Below the pieces are notes generated by a model. That model made no database searches and had not been told where the DNA came from. It saw only the letters and a list, made by a program, of their open reading frames with translations. From Streptomyces sp. Sge12 (GTDB lineage Bacteria > Actinomycetota > Actinomycetes > Streptomycetales > Streptomycetaceae), in NCBI RefSeq assembly GCF_002080455.1, contig NZ_CP020555.1:6624501-6688500 (forward strand): a stretch of 64,000 bases of DNA, given 5' to 3'. How positions within the stretch are numbered: the stretch's first letter is position 1; every line of letters begins with the position of its first letter. Position numbers and translations under genes: made by a program. Shown here piece after piece: positions 51,066 to 58,566 of this stretch.

Positions 51066-51924
51066 GGTGATCTGGCGCCCGCGGGGCCGGGACCGCCGCT
51101 CCACGCGCACCCTGCGCGTACGCGCATCGGCACTGGTGATGGCGGTGATCGTGCTGGCGGTGCTGGTCGTTCCGCCGCTGGCGCAACTGGACCAGCAGGC
51201 CGTCGACCTGGCGGCCAGGCTGCAACCGCCCTCGTGGGCCCACCCCTTCGGCACCGACGACATGGGGCGCGACCTGCTGCTGCGGTGCGTCTACGGGCTC
51301 CGCGTCTCCCTGCTCGTCGGCCTGGTGGCCGCGCTGGCCGCCACCGTCATCGGTACGGCCGTGGGCGCCGCCGCGGGCGCGCTCGGCGGCTGGACCGACC
51401 GGCTGGTGATGCGCGCGGTGGACACGCTCGCCTCGATCCCGCACCTGCTCCTCGGCATCTTCATCGTGGCCATGTTCCGGCCCGGGGTCTGGCCCGTGGT
51501 GGTCTCCGTGGCCGTCACCCACTGGCTCTCGACGGCCCGTATCGTCCGCGCGGAGGTCCTCTCCCTGCGCGGCCGCCCGTACGTGGACGCGGCCGTCTCG
51601 GGCGGCGCCTCCCGCCTGCGGGTCGCCGTACGGCACCTGGTGCCGGGCGTCCTCCCGCAGGCGGGCCTGGCCGCCGTGCTGATGATCCCGCACGCGATGT
51701 GGCACGAGTCCGCCCTGTCCTTCCTCGGCCTCGGACTCCCGTCCCACCGGGCGAGCCTGGGCAACCTGGTCCAGAGCGCCCGTGGTTCGCTGCTCGCCGG
51801 CGACTGGTGGCCCACCCTCTTCCCCGGCCTCCTGCTGATCGTCCCGACGCTGGCCGTCGCCGGCCTCGCGGGCGCCTGGCGCGAGCGCCAAAGCCCCCGC
51901 CGCCGCTCGGAGCTGACCCTGTGA
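51058..51924 (+). CDS. nikC: ABC transporter permease, probable NikC
   Basis: The 288-residue DppC-type permease has an N-terminal helix (RASALVMAVIVLAVLVVPPLAQ), then HPFGTDDMGRDLLLRCVYGLRVSLLVG, the characteristic DppC segment, and EAA loop ILSLRGRPYVDAAVSGGAS (as EVLSLRGRPYVDAA). About six helices in all. It is coupled to both neighbours by overlaps (8 bases upstream, GTGA downstream). Confidence 0.88.
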   Translation: MAEVIWRPRGRDRRSTRTLRVRASALVMAVIVLAVLVVPPLAQLDQQAVDLAARLQPPSWAHPFGTDDMGRDLLLRCVYGLRVSLLVGLVAALAATVIGTAVGAAAGALGGWTDRLVMRAVDTLASIPHLLLGIFIVAMFRPGVWPVVVSVAVTHWLSTARIVRAEVLSLRGRPYVDAAVSGGASRLRVAVRHLVPGVLPQAGLAAVLMIPHAMWHESALSFLGLGLPSHRASLGNLVQSARGSLLAGDWWPTLFPGLLLIVPTLAVAGLAGAWRERQSPRRRSELTL

Positions 51925-52868
51925 CCCCGCCGCCGCCCGTGCTCACCGTCGAGCAGCTCTCCGTACGCTTCCGCATGCGCGAAGGCCGCTACGTCGAGGC
52001 CGTCACCGACGCGAGCCTGCGCCTGGCGCCCGGGGAGTGCCTCGTCCTGGTCGGGGAGAGCGGCTGCGGCAAGTCCGTCCTGGCCTCCGCCCTCCTCGGC
52101 CTGCTGCCCGGGAACGCCGAGACCGCCGGATCGGCCCGGCTCGCCGACGGTACGGACCTGCTCGCCGCCGACGAGCGCACCCTGGCCGAGACCGTACGGG
52201 GCCGACGCGTCGGCCTGGTTCCGCAGAGCCCGGCCGCCCACCTCACTCCGGTGCGCACCATCCGGTCCCACCTGCGCGAGGCGGTCCGCGAGCTCACCGG
52301 GACCCGCGGGCGGACCGCGCTGCGGGCGGCGGCCGAAGCGGCCGCCGAGCGGGCCGCCTTTCCCGCCACCCATCTCGACCGCCACCCCCACGAGCTGTCC
52401 GGCGGGCTCGCCCAGCGGGCCGCCACCGCCCTCGCCCTCGTCGGTGACGCCCCGTTGCTCCTCGCCGACGAGCCGACCACGGGCCTCGACCGCGACCTCG
52501 TCCTGCGCACCGTCGACGAGCTGCGCGCCCACACCCGCGCCGCCGGCCGGGCGCTGCTGATGATCACGCACGACCTCGCGGCGGCCGAGCGGATCGCCGA
52601 CAGCGTCGCCGTCATGTACGCCGGGCGGATCGTGGAGACCGGCCCGGCCGAGGCCTTCTTCGGGGCGCCCGGCCCCCGCCACCCCTACGCCCGGGGCCTG
52701 CTCGACGCCCTCCCCGACCGCGCCTTCACGCCCGTGCCCGGAGCCCCGCCCGAACTCGGCGCGCTCCCGGCGGGCTGCGCCTTCGCCGCCCGGTGCGCCG
52801 CCGCCGACCACCTGTGCCGCACCCGGCGGCCCGAACTCTCCGAAGGGGTGGCCTGTCACCGTGCTTGA
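51921..52868 (+). CDS. nikD: ABC transporter ATP-binding protein, probable NikD
   Basis: The protein is 315 residues from GTG 51921, overlapping nikC (GTGA). Walker A LVGESGCGKSVLASALLG, Q-loop LVPQSPAAHLTPVRTI, signature LSGGLAQRAATALAL, Walker B LLLADEPTTGLDRD and switch His MITHDLAAAE are present. A C-terminal oligopeptide-transporter extension with Cys (CAFAARCAAADHLCRTRRPE) follows; in DppD/OppD-type proteins these Cys can hold a [4Fe-4S] cluster. It overlaps nikE by eight bases. Confidence 0.9.
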   Translation: MTPPPPVLTVEQLSVRFRMREGRYVEAVTDASLRLAPGECLVLVGESGCGKSVLASALLGLLPGNAETAGSARLADGTDLLAADERTLAETVRGRRVGLVPQSPAAHLTPVRTIRSHLREAVRELTGTRGRTALRAAAEAAAERAAFPATHLDRHPHELSGGLAQRAATALALVGDAPLLLADEPTTGLDRDLVLRTVDELRAHTRAAGRALLMITHDLAAAERIADSVAVMYAGRIVETGPAEAFFGAPGPRHPYARGLLDALPDRAFTPVPGAPPELGALPAGCAFAARCAAADHLCRTRRPELSEGVACHRA

Positions 52869-53520
52869 GCTCAAGGACATCACCGCGGGCTACGACCGCC
52901 GCGCCCCCGCCGTCCGCGGGGCCCACCTCACGCTGCGGCCCGGAGAATCCCTCGGCCTGCTGGGGCCGAGCGGCTGCGGCAAGTCCACCCTCGCGCGCGT
53001 CGCCGCGCTGCTGCACCGCCCCGACCGCGGGAGCGTGACGCTCGACGGCCGCACGGTGACCGGCTTCTCCCACCGGGCCCCGCGCTCCCTGCGCACCGCC
53101 ATCGGGGTGGTCTTCCAGCAACCCCGCCTCTCCGCGGACCCGCGGCTGCGACTGCACGACCTGATCGCCGAACCGCTGCGCGCGACGGGCCGCCGTGCGG
53201 AAGTGGACGCGAGGCTCGCCGAGTTGGCTCCTAAGGTAGGCCTGGGCGGTGACCTGCTCGGCCGCCGCCCCCACGAGGTCAGCGACGGACAGCTGCAACG
53301 CGCCTGCCTGGCGCGCGCCTTGGTGCTGCGCCCGCGCTGGCTGGTCTGCGACGAGATGACCGCGATGCTGGACGCCTCCACCACGGCCGCCCTGGTCGGC
53401 GTCGTGGAGGAGTACCGCGCCGAGGCCGGCGCCGGGCTGCTCGCGGTGGGCCACGACCCGGTGCTGCTGGAGCGCTGGTGCGACCGTACGACCCACTGGG
53501 CGGAGATCGTCAAGGACTGA
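52861..53520 (+). CDS. nikE: ABC transporter ATP-binding protein, probable NikE
   Basis: The protein is 219 residues from GTG 52861, shorter than NikD and without the C-terminal extension. Walker A LLGPSGCGKSTLARVAAL and Q-loop VVFQQPRLSADPRLRL are normal. The signature reads VSDGQLQRACLARAL instead of LSGGQ, and Walker B is LVCDEMTAMLDAST, a common NikE/DppF variation. Switch His GHDPVLLERW. It is the last gene of the importer operon. Confidence 0.88.
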   Translation: MLELKDITAGYDRRAPAVRGAHLTLRPGESLGLLGPSGCGKSTLARVAALLHRPDRGSVTLDGRTVTGFSHRAPRSLRTAIGVVFQQPRLSADPRLRLHDLIAEPLRATGRRAEVDARLAELAPKVGLGGDLLGRRPHEVSDGQLQRACLARALVLRPRWLVCDEMTAMLDASTTAALVGVVEEYRAEAGAGLLAVGHDPVLLERWCDRTTHWAEIVKD

Positions 53521-53617
53521 CGCTCGTCACGGACGGTCAACACCCGTACGGCGGACACGTCTTTCGCCCGAAGGCACCCCCTCCTGCGCCACCATGACGG
53601 CGAGCAAGGAGGTTTCT

Positions 53618-53812
53618 ATGGTGATTTCCCTCTCGGTGGTCGTCCTGCTCCTCATCCTGGCGTGGATCTTCCTGCGCAGCGGCGGGCTCAAGTTCTCGCA
53701 CGCCGTCGTCTGCGCGCTGCTCGGCTTCTACCTCGCGAGCAGCAGCATGGCCGCGACCATCCACGACGGCCTGACGGCCACCGCGAACGTGGTCTCCAGC
53801 CTGAATCCTTGA
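53618..53812 (+). CDS. Small two-helix membrane protein
   Basis: The 64-residue protein starts at ATG 53618, preceded by AAGGAGG; a longer in-frame start at 53594 lacks a ribosome site. Two hydrophobic helices (VISLSVVVLLLILAWIFL and AVVCALLGFYLASSSMAAT) flank RSGGLKFSH. The pattern resembles small membrane proteins found repeatedly in Streptomyces, but I cannot name the function. It stands alone after the importer operon. Confidence 0.75.
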   Translation: MVISLSVVVLLLILAWIFLRSGGLKFSHAVVCALLGFYLASSSMAATIHDGLTATANVVSSLNP

Positions 53813-53942
53813 TCGACTGTTGCGCCTTCATGAATCATCCGGCCCATCCATGGACTCCTCGGGCAGTGCGATCTAGCGTCTGGCGGCGGCGCGACATCAG
53901 ACGCATTGTCAACAAGACTGCAGAGAACCGGAGGACGCCCGG

Positions 53943-55508
53943 ATGTTCCGAAGATCGCTGAACTGCGCCGTGCTGCCCGTCGTCGCCGCACTCACGGTGA
54001 TGTACGGCGGCTCGCCGGCCCAGGCCGAGGACATACCCAAGGCCCCCGGCCACCGGCTGGTCACCCACTACGACGGCAGCCCCGCGGCCGCCGCCCCGCT
54101 GCCCGGCGAGGCACCGCCGCAGCACCCGTTCCTCGCGCCCAACGGCCGTAGCGGCATGCACTCCGACGCCGCGGGCAGCGCGACCTCCCCCTGGTCCGGC
54201 CCGCTCGGCAGGAACCCGAAGGTGACCAGCGAGAAGATCGCCGCCCTCGGCGGCGAGTGCGCGACCGCCACCTTCGACGCGGGCGGCCGGCTCGTCACGG
54301 TGTGCGGCACCTTCTCCGGCTTCAAGGTCAAGCTCCTGGAGCCCCGTACGCTGGCCACGCTCGCGGAGTACCAGCTCCCGCAGCGCTCCTCGACGGTCGA
54401 GGCGATCACCTCGCTCGACTTCGCGAAGATCTTCAAGGACACCTCCGGCGGCGCCTACTTCTACCTGGACCACCAGGACCGGGCCGTGCTGGCCGATTCC
54501 CGCCAGCACATCCTGCGCCTCGCCCATTCCCAGAACCCGGACGGCAGCTGGAAGTTCACGGTCGACGACGACTGGGACCTCACCGGACAGGTCCCGCACG
54601 ACTGCGTGACCTGGACCAACCTGTGGCCCAGTGGCACCTGCGACCCCGTCACCTCGGTGATGCCCGACTGGAACGGCCGGATCTGGTGGGTCACCCGCCA
54701 GGGCCGGGTGGGCACGGTGGATCCGGCGACCGACCGGATCCGTTCCGTCCGGCTGCCCGGCGAGGAGATCCAGAACTCCTTCTCCGTCGCCGAGGACGGC
54801 GTCTCGATCGTCTCCGACCACGCGCTGTACAGCTTCCGCGCCGGTGCCGACGGCACCCCCGAGGTGCAGTGGCGCCAGACGTACGACCGGGGCACGGCGT
54901 CCAAGCCCGGCTCCGTCAACCAGGGTTCGGGCACCACCCCGGACCTGTTCGGCCCGGGCTACGTCGCCATCACCGACAACGCCGACGACCGGATGAACGT
55001 CCTGGTCTACAGGCGGGGCGTGGACGTGCCCGCCGACCGCCGGCTGGTCTGCAAGGTGCCGGTCTTCGGCTCCGGTGCCTCCACCACCGACAACTCCCTG
55101 ATCACCTGGGGCAACAGCATCGTCGTCGAGAACAACTACGGCTACGAGAACCCCACCACCCTGCTGCTGGGCAAGTCCGTCGTGGGCGGCGCGGCCCGCA
55201 TCGACGTGCGCGCCGACGGCAGCGGCTGCGACACGGTCTGGGAGAGCGCGATCCGCGCTCCCTCCGTGGTCCCGAAGCTCTCCACCGCGAACGGGCTGCT
55301 CTACTTCTACGAGAAGGAGCCCAATGTCTGGGGGATCGACGCCTGGTACCTCACGGCGGTGGACTTCCGTACCGGTGAGCGGCGCTGGCGGCAGCTGACC
55401 GGTACCGGTCCGCTGTACGACAACAACTGGGCCCCGATCACGCTCGGGCCCGACGGAACCGCGTACGTCGGCGTGTTCAACGGCATCGTCGCGGTCCGCG
55501 ACAGCTGA
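53943..55508 (+). CDS. Secreted beta-propeller-like protein of unknown function
   Basis: The 521-residue protein has a Sec signal peptide (LNCAVLPVVAALTVMYGGSPAQAED). The mature chain has repeated blade-like strands (WWVTRQGRVGTVDPATDRI, SFSVAEDGVSIVSDHALYSF, TLGPDGTAYVGVFNGIVAV), about one per 45-60 residues, as in WD40/SMP30/PQQ-type propellers. Six Cys may form disulfides. No catalytic motif is visible. It lies upstream of the avidin-like gene on the same strand but is separated from it by a terminator-like hairpin. The role is unknown. Confidence 0.8.
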   Translation: MFRRSLNCAVLPVVAALTVMYGGSPAQAEDIPKAPGHRLVTHYDGSPAAAAPLPGEAPPQHPFLAPNGRSGMHSDAAGSATSPWSGPLGRNPKVTSEKIAALGGECATATFDAGGRLVTVCGTFSGFKVKLLEPRTLATLAEYQLPQRSSTVEAITSLDFAKIFKDTSGGAYFYLDHQDRAVLADSRQHILRLAHSQNPDGSWKFTVDDDWDLTGQVPHDCVTWTNLWPSGTCDPVTSVMPDWNGRIWWVTRQGRVGTVDPATDRIRSVRLPGEEIQNSFSVAEDGVSIVSDHALYSFRAGADGTPEVQWRQTYDRGTASKPGSVNQGSGTTPDLFGPGYVAITDNADDRMNVLVYRRGVDVPADRRLVCKVPVFGSGASTTDNSLITWGNSIVVENNYGYENPTTLLLGKSVVGGAARIDVRADGSGCDTVWESAIRAPSVVPKLSTANGLLYFYEKEPNVWGIDAWYLTAVDFRTGERRWRQLTGTGPLYDNNWAPITLGPDGTAYVGVFNGIVAVRDS

Positions 55509-55514
55509 CACGGA

Positions 55515-55548
55515 CCGCCTGCCTCCGGAATTCCCCGGGGGCAGGCGG
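55515..55548 (+). terminator. Terminator hairpin after the beta-propeller gene
   Basis: CCGCCTGCC and GGCAGGCGG (perfect 9-bp arms) enclose a loop with a further CCGG-containing mini-stem. It begins seven bases after the stop codon and separates this gene from the avidin-like locus. Confidence 0.75.
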
Positions 55549-55713
55549 GCGAACGAATCGCGCCGAGTCTTCGTACGAACTCCGACATTCACGCGCGACA
55601 TCCGGCCCGTTGCCGGTGCACAGCCCTACGCTTTCCCCCGAAAGCGGCCATGTGGCCTTCCGCCATCACCGGCGACCGATCGGGCCGTCGGCCCGCACAG
55701 GGGGATCGATCTC

Positions 55714-56292
55714 GTGACGCGTGTACGCCATGTCTCCATAGCCCTCAGCGCAGCGCTCCTGACCTTCGCCACCGTCTCCGCGAGCGCTGCCGCGGACACC
55801 CCGGTGGCCGCGTCCGCCGAGATCGCCGGGACCGGGGAAGCGGCCGACGGCCGCCCGTCCGTGCTCGGTACCTGGTACAACCAGCTCGGCTCGACCATGG
55901 TCGTGACCAAGGCCGCGAACGGCGGGTTCGTCGGGACCTATGAGTCCGCCGTCGGCAACGCCGAGAAGCGCTACGTCATGACCGGCCGCTACGACAGCGC
56001 GCCCGCCACCGACGGCAGCGGGACCGCCGTCGGATGGACCGTCGCCTACCGCAACGCCTACCGCAACGCCCACTCCGTCGCCACGTGGAGCGGCCAGTAC
56101 ATCGGCGGCAGCCAGGAGCGGATCGTGACCCAGTGGCTGCTGAGCTACGGGACCACCGCCGCCGACCAGTGGAAGTCCACCGTGGTCGGGCACGACGAGT
56201 TCAGCCGGGTCAAGCCGTCCGCCGCCGACATCGAAAAGGCCCGTCAGCTCGGCATCGCCTCTGCGAATCCGGCGGCTTCCGGCCAGGAGTGA
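55714..56292 (+). CDS. Streptavidin-like secreted biotin-binding protein
   Basis: The protein is 192 residues from GTG 55714. A Sec signal (SIALSAALLTFATVSASAAA) is followed by a mature avidin barrel aligning with streptavidin without gaps from TWYNQLGS to VKPSA, with long identical runs (GTYESAVGNAE, GRYDSAPATDGSGTA, GWTVA, TWSGQY). Most ligand residues are kept: N56, S60, Y76, S78, N82, S121, W125, W141, W153 and D161, equal to streptavidin N23, S27, Y43, S45, N49, S88, W92, W108, W120 and D128. Two differ: streptavidin W79 is Tyr (Y112) and T90 is Ala (A123). The RYD motif is intact. It probably forms a secreted tetramer that removes biotin. Confidence 0.96.
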   Translation: MTRVRHVSIALSAALLTFATVSASAAADTPVAASAEIAGTGEAADGRPSVLGTWYNQLGSTMVVTKAANGGFVGTYESAVGNAEKRYVMTGRYDSAPATDGSGTAVGWTVAYRNAYRNAHSVATWSGQYIGGSQERIVTQWLLSYGTTAADQWKSTVVGHDEFSRVKPSAADIEKARQLGIASANPAASGQE

Positions 56293-56408
56293 ACCGGTCG
56301 TAGGACCTGGCACGTGACCGCTCGCGGCAAGGTGTCCCTTGCTGCGGGCGGCTCGCCCGCGTCCGGACCCGGGCCTGTCGATCTTGGCGCAAAACCCCCG
56401 TTGGCCTG

Positions 56409-56420
56409 CAACTTCTGTTG
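56409..56420. promoter_or_regulatory. Small dyad upstream of the MFS gene
   Basis: CAAC-TTCT-GTTG is a short perfect inverted repeat in the 223-base gap between the avidin-like gene and the MFS gene. It might be an operator for the downstream cluster. The gap otherwise holds only a likely ribosome site near 56503. Confidence 0.3.
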
Positions 56421-56515
56421 TGGGAGTGTGGTGATGACTCCGGTTCGCGTGGCCTTCGCGGCCCGTGCCATGATCGCAATCGGCACCGACCGGCCGGGGG
56501 CAGGGGGTTCATTTC

Positions 56516-57667
56516 GTGTTGGGCAAGGTTTTGACGCTCGCGCTCGGAGCGTTCGCAGTGGGGACGAGCGGCTATGTCGTCACCGGCGTCCTGCCACAGC
56601 TCAGCGAGGAGCTGTCCGTATCCCTCTCCACGGCGGGGCTGCTGACCACGTCCTTCGCCGTGGCGTACGCGATCGGCTCCCCGCTGCTGGCCGTGGCCCT
56701 GGGCGGGTGGCGCCGCCGTCCGCTGATCGTCGCCGCGCTGCTGGTGGCCGCAGTGGGCAATGCACTCGCCGCGCTGGCCCCGAACTTCGGTGTCCTGATG
56801 GCCGCCCGGATCATCACGGCCGTCGGCGCCGCGGTGTTCACCCCGGCGGCCACCGCCGTCGCGGCCGAACTGAGCGGACCGGAGCGCCGGGCCCGCGCGG
56901 CGGCCTGGGTGTTCGGCGGCCTGGTGACGGCCACCATCGTCGGGGTGCCCGCCGGCACGCTGCTCGTCGGACCGCTCGGGTACCGGGGCGTCTTCTGGCT
57001 GGTCGCCGGGTTCTGCACGCTCTCGGCGGTGGCCGTGGCCGTGGCCGTGCCCGAGGTGGCGGCGCCCCCGAGGGTCTCGCTGCGCCGGCGCGTCGAAGTC
57101 GCCTCGGACGCACGCGTGGTCAGCGTCCTCGGGATCACCCTGGCCGCCAGCCTGGGCGTGTTCACCGTCTACACCTACGCGGCTCCCGTGCTGGCCGACA
57201 CCGTCGGGGCGCACGGCACGGGGCTGAGCCTGCTGCTGTTCGGATACGGCATCGGCGGCGCCATCGGCAATGTCGTCGGCGGTGTCGCGGCCGACCGGTT
57301 CGGATACCGGATGCCGCTGCTGGTGGCCGTGTCCGGCAGCGTGATCGCGCTGTCGGCGCTGTCCGTGGTGCACAGCACCGCCCTCGCCGCCGTGCTGCTG
57401 TTCGTGTGGGGCATCTCGAGCTGGGGGTTCAACCCGCCGGTCCAGCGCCGCCTCCTCGAACTCTCACCGGGCGCCGGCAGCCTGCTGCTCGCGCTCAACG
57501 CCTCCGCCCTCTACCTGGGCATCGGACTGTCCGGGGTCATCGGCGGTGCGGTGCTCGACCACGTCGGCATCGGCGCCGTGGCGCTGACCGGAGCGCTGCT
57601 GTGCTGCGTGGCGGTCCTGGTCCAGCTCTTGTCCGGCGGCCGCGGCGCTCCGCAGCCGTCCCGCTAG
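56516..57667 (+). CDS. MFS transporter (drug/arabinose efflux type)
   Basis: The protein is 383 residues from GTG 56516 with CAGGGGG upstream. About 12 helices are visible, beginning LTLALGAFAVGTSGYVVTGVLPQLSEEL, a typical start for the DHA1 (AraJ/CmlA-like) group; motif A-like GGWRRRPL follows helix 2. It is the first gene of a same-strand run with the SDR-like protein, NRPS and acyl-AMP ligase, so it probably exports the cluster's product and protects the producer. Confidence 0.9.
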   Translation: MLGKVLTLALGAFAVGTSGYVVTGVLPQLSEELSVSLSTAGLLTTSFAVAYAIGSPLLAVALGGWRRRPLIVAALLVAAVGNALAALAPNFGVLMAARIITAVGAAVFTPAATAVAAELSGPERRARAAAWVFGGLVTATIVGVPAGTLLVGPLGYRGVFWLVAGFCTLSAVAVAVAVPEVAAPPRVSLRRRVEVASDARVVSVLGITLAASLGVFTVYTYAAPVLADTVGAHGTGLSLLLFGYGIGGAIGNVVGGVAADRFGYRMPLLVAVSGSVIALSALSVVHSTALAAVLLFVWGISSWGFNPPVQRRLLELSPGAGSLLLALNASALYLGIGLSGVIGGAVLDHVGIGAVALTGALLCCVAVLVQLLSGGRGAPQPSR

Positions 57668-57691
57668 CTCCGTCACTCTCGGCAAAGGACG

Positions 57692-58522
57692 ATGTTCGTG
57701 CGCGAATTGAACGATGTGGTGGGAATCGTCACGGGGGCCTCGCGCGGCGTCGGTCCGCACATCGCCGAACATCTGGCGGCGGCGGGCGTCCGATTGGCAC
57801 TCGTCGCCCGATCGGAAGAAGGGCTGCGGGCCACCGCGGAAAGAATCGGCCGGCACGGCCACAAGGCGCTCGTGGTGCCCGCCGACATTTCCGACGAGGA
57901 GGCCCAACGGCAGATCGTGGAAACGGTCCGGAGCGAACTCGGTCCGCCCGGAATCCTGGTGAACAATGCCGGAATCGAACGCATCACCCGGTTCCAGGAC
58001 GCCTCGATCGAGGACATCAGGAAAGTCCTCCTGGTGAATCTCTTCGGGGCCGAGGCGATGACCAGGCTCGTGCTCCCGCACATGCTGGAGGCGGGGCGCG
58101 GCCACGTGGTCAACATCGGCTCGGTGGGCGGGCGGACGGCCTATCCGTACGCCACGATCAACTCCTCGGCCAAGCACGGCCTGGTCGGCTTCACCTGGTC
58201 CCTGCGCGAGGAACTGCGGGGGACCGGTGTGGGGGTGTCGGCGGTCTACCCCACGCTGATCGCCGACGTCGGGATCTCCGCGGCCTGGCAGGCGGGCCGA
58301 CGGCCGCCGATGCTCGGCCGGGTGGGGCCGGACGAGGTCGCGCGCGCGGTGCTGAAGTGCATCCGCGAGAACAAGGTGGAGATCACCGTGGCGCCCGTCA
58401 TGGAGAAGGTCGCGGACGTGGTCAGCGCCCTCTCGCCACGACTCACTGCCTGGATCGCCCGCAATGGCGGCATCTATTCGTACCTGCGCAAGGTCGCCGA
58501 CGCGCAGGCCACATCGCAATGA
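57692..58522 (+). CDS. SDR-family protein with altered catalytic Tyr
   Basis: The 276-residue Rossmann protein has cofactor site GIVTGASRGVGPHIAEHLAAAGV, ALVARSEEG, PADISDEEA and LVNNAGIERI. The catalytic Ser is present (NIGSVGG). At the position of the catalytic Tyr, 13 residues later, the sequence is TINSSAKHG: Asn replaces Tyr, while the Lys is kept. The protein may be non-catalytic or act by another route. It starts 24 bases after the MFS gene with AAAGGA upstream and precedes the NRPS. In a thiazoline pathway a reductase role (ring or acyl chain) would be natural, but the residue change argues for caution. Confidence 0.88.
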   Translation: MFVRELNDVVGIVTGASRGVGPHIAEHLAAAGVRLALVARSEEGLRATAERIGRHGHKALVVPADISDEEAQRQIVETVRSELGPPGILVNNAGIERITRFQDASIEDIRKVLLVNLFGAEAMTRLVLPHMLEAGRGHVVNIGSVGGRTAYPYATINSSAKHGLVGFTWSLREELRGTGVGVSAVYPTLIADVGISAAWQAGRRPPMLGRVGPDEVARAVLKCIRENKVEITVAPVMEKVADVVSALSPRLTAWIARNGGIYSYLRKVADAQATSQ

Positions 58523-58566
58523 ACACTCTGGAACCAGCTTGACCGGCTGGTCGATACGGGGGACCG

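Noticed and set aside
48401..53520. Reading the importer simply as a di/oligopeptide transporter
   Set aside because: The protein families fit both, but the Nur-type operator directly upstream favours nickel; the peptide reading is kept as the alternative.
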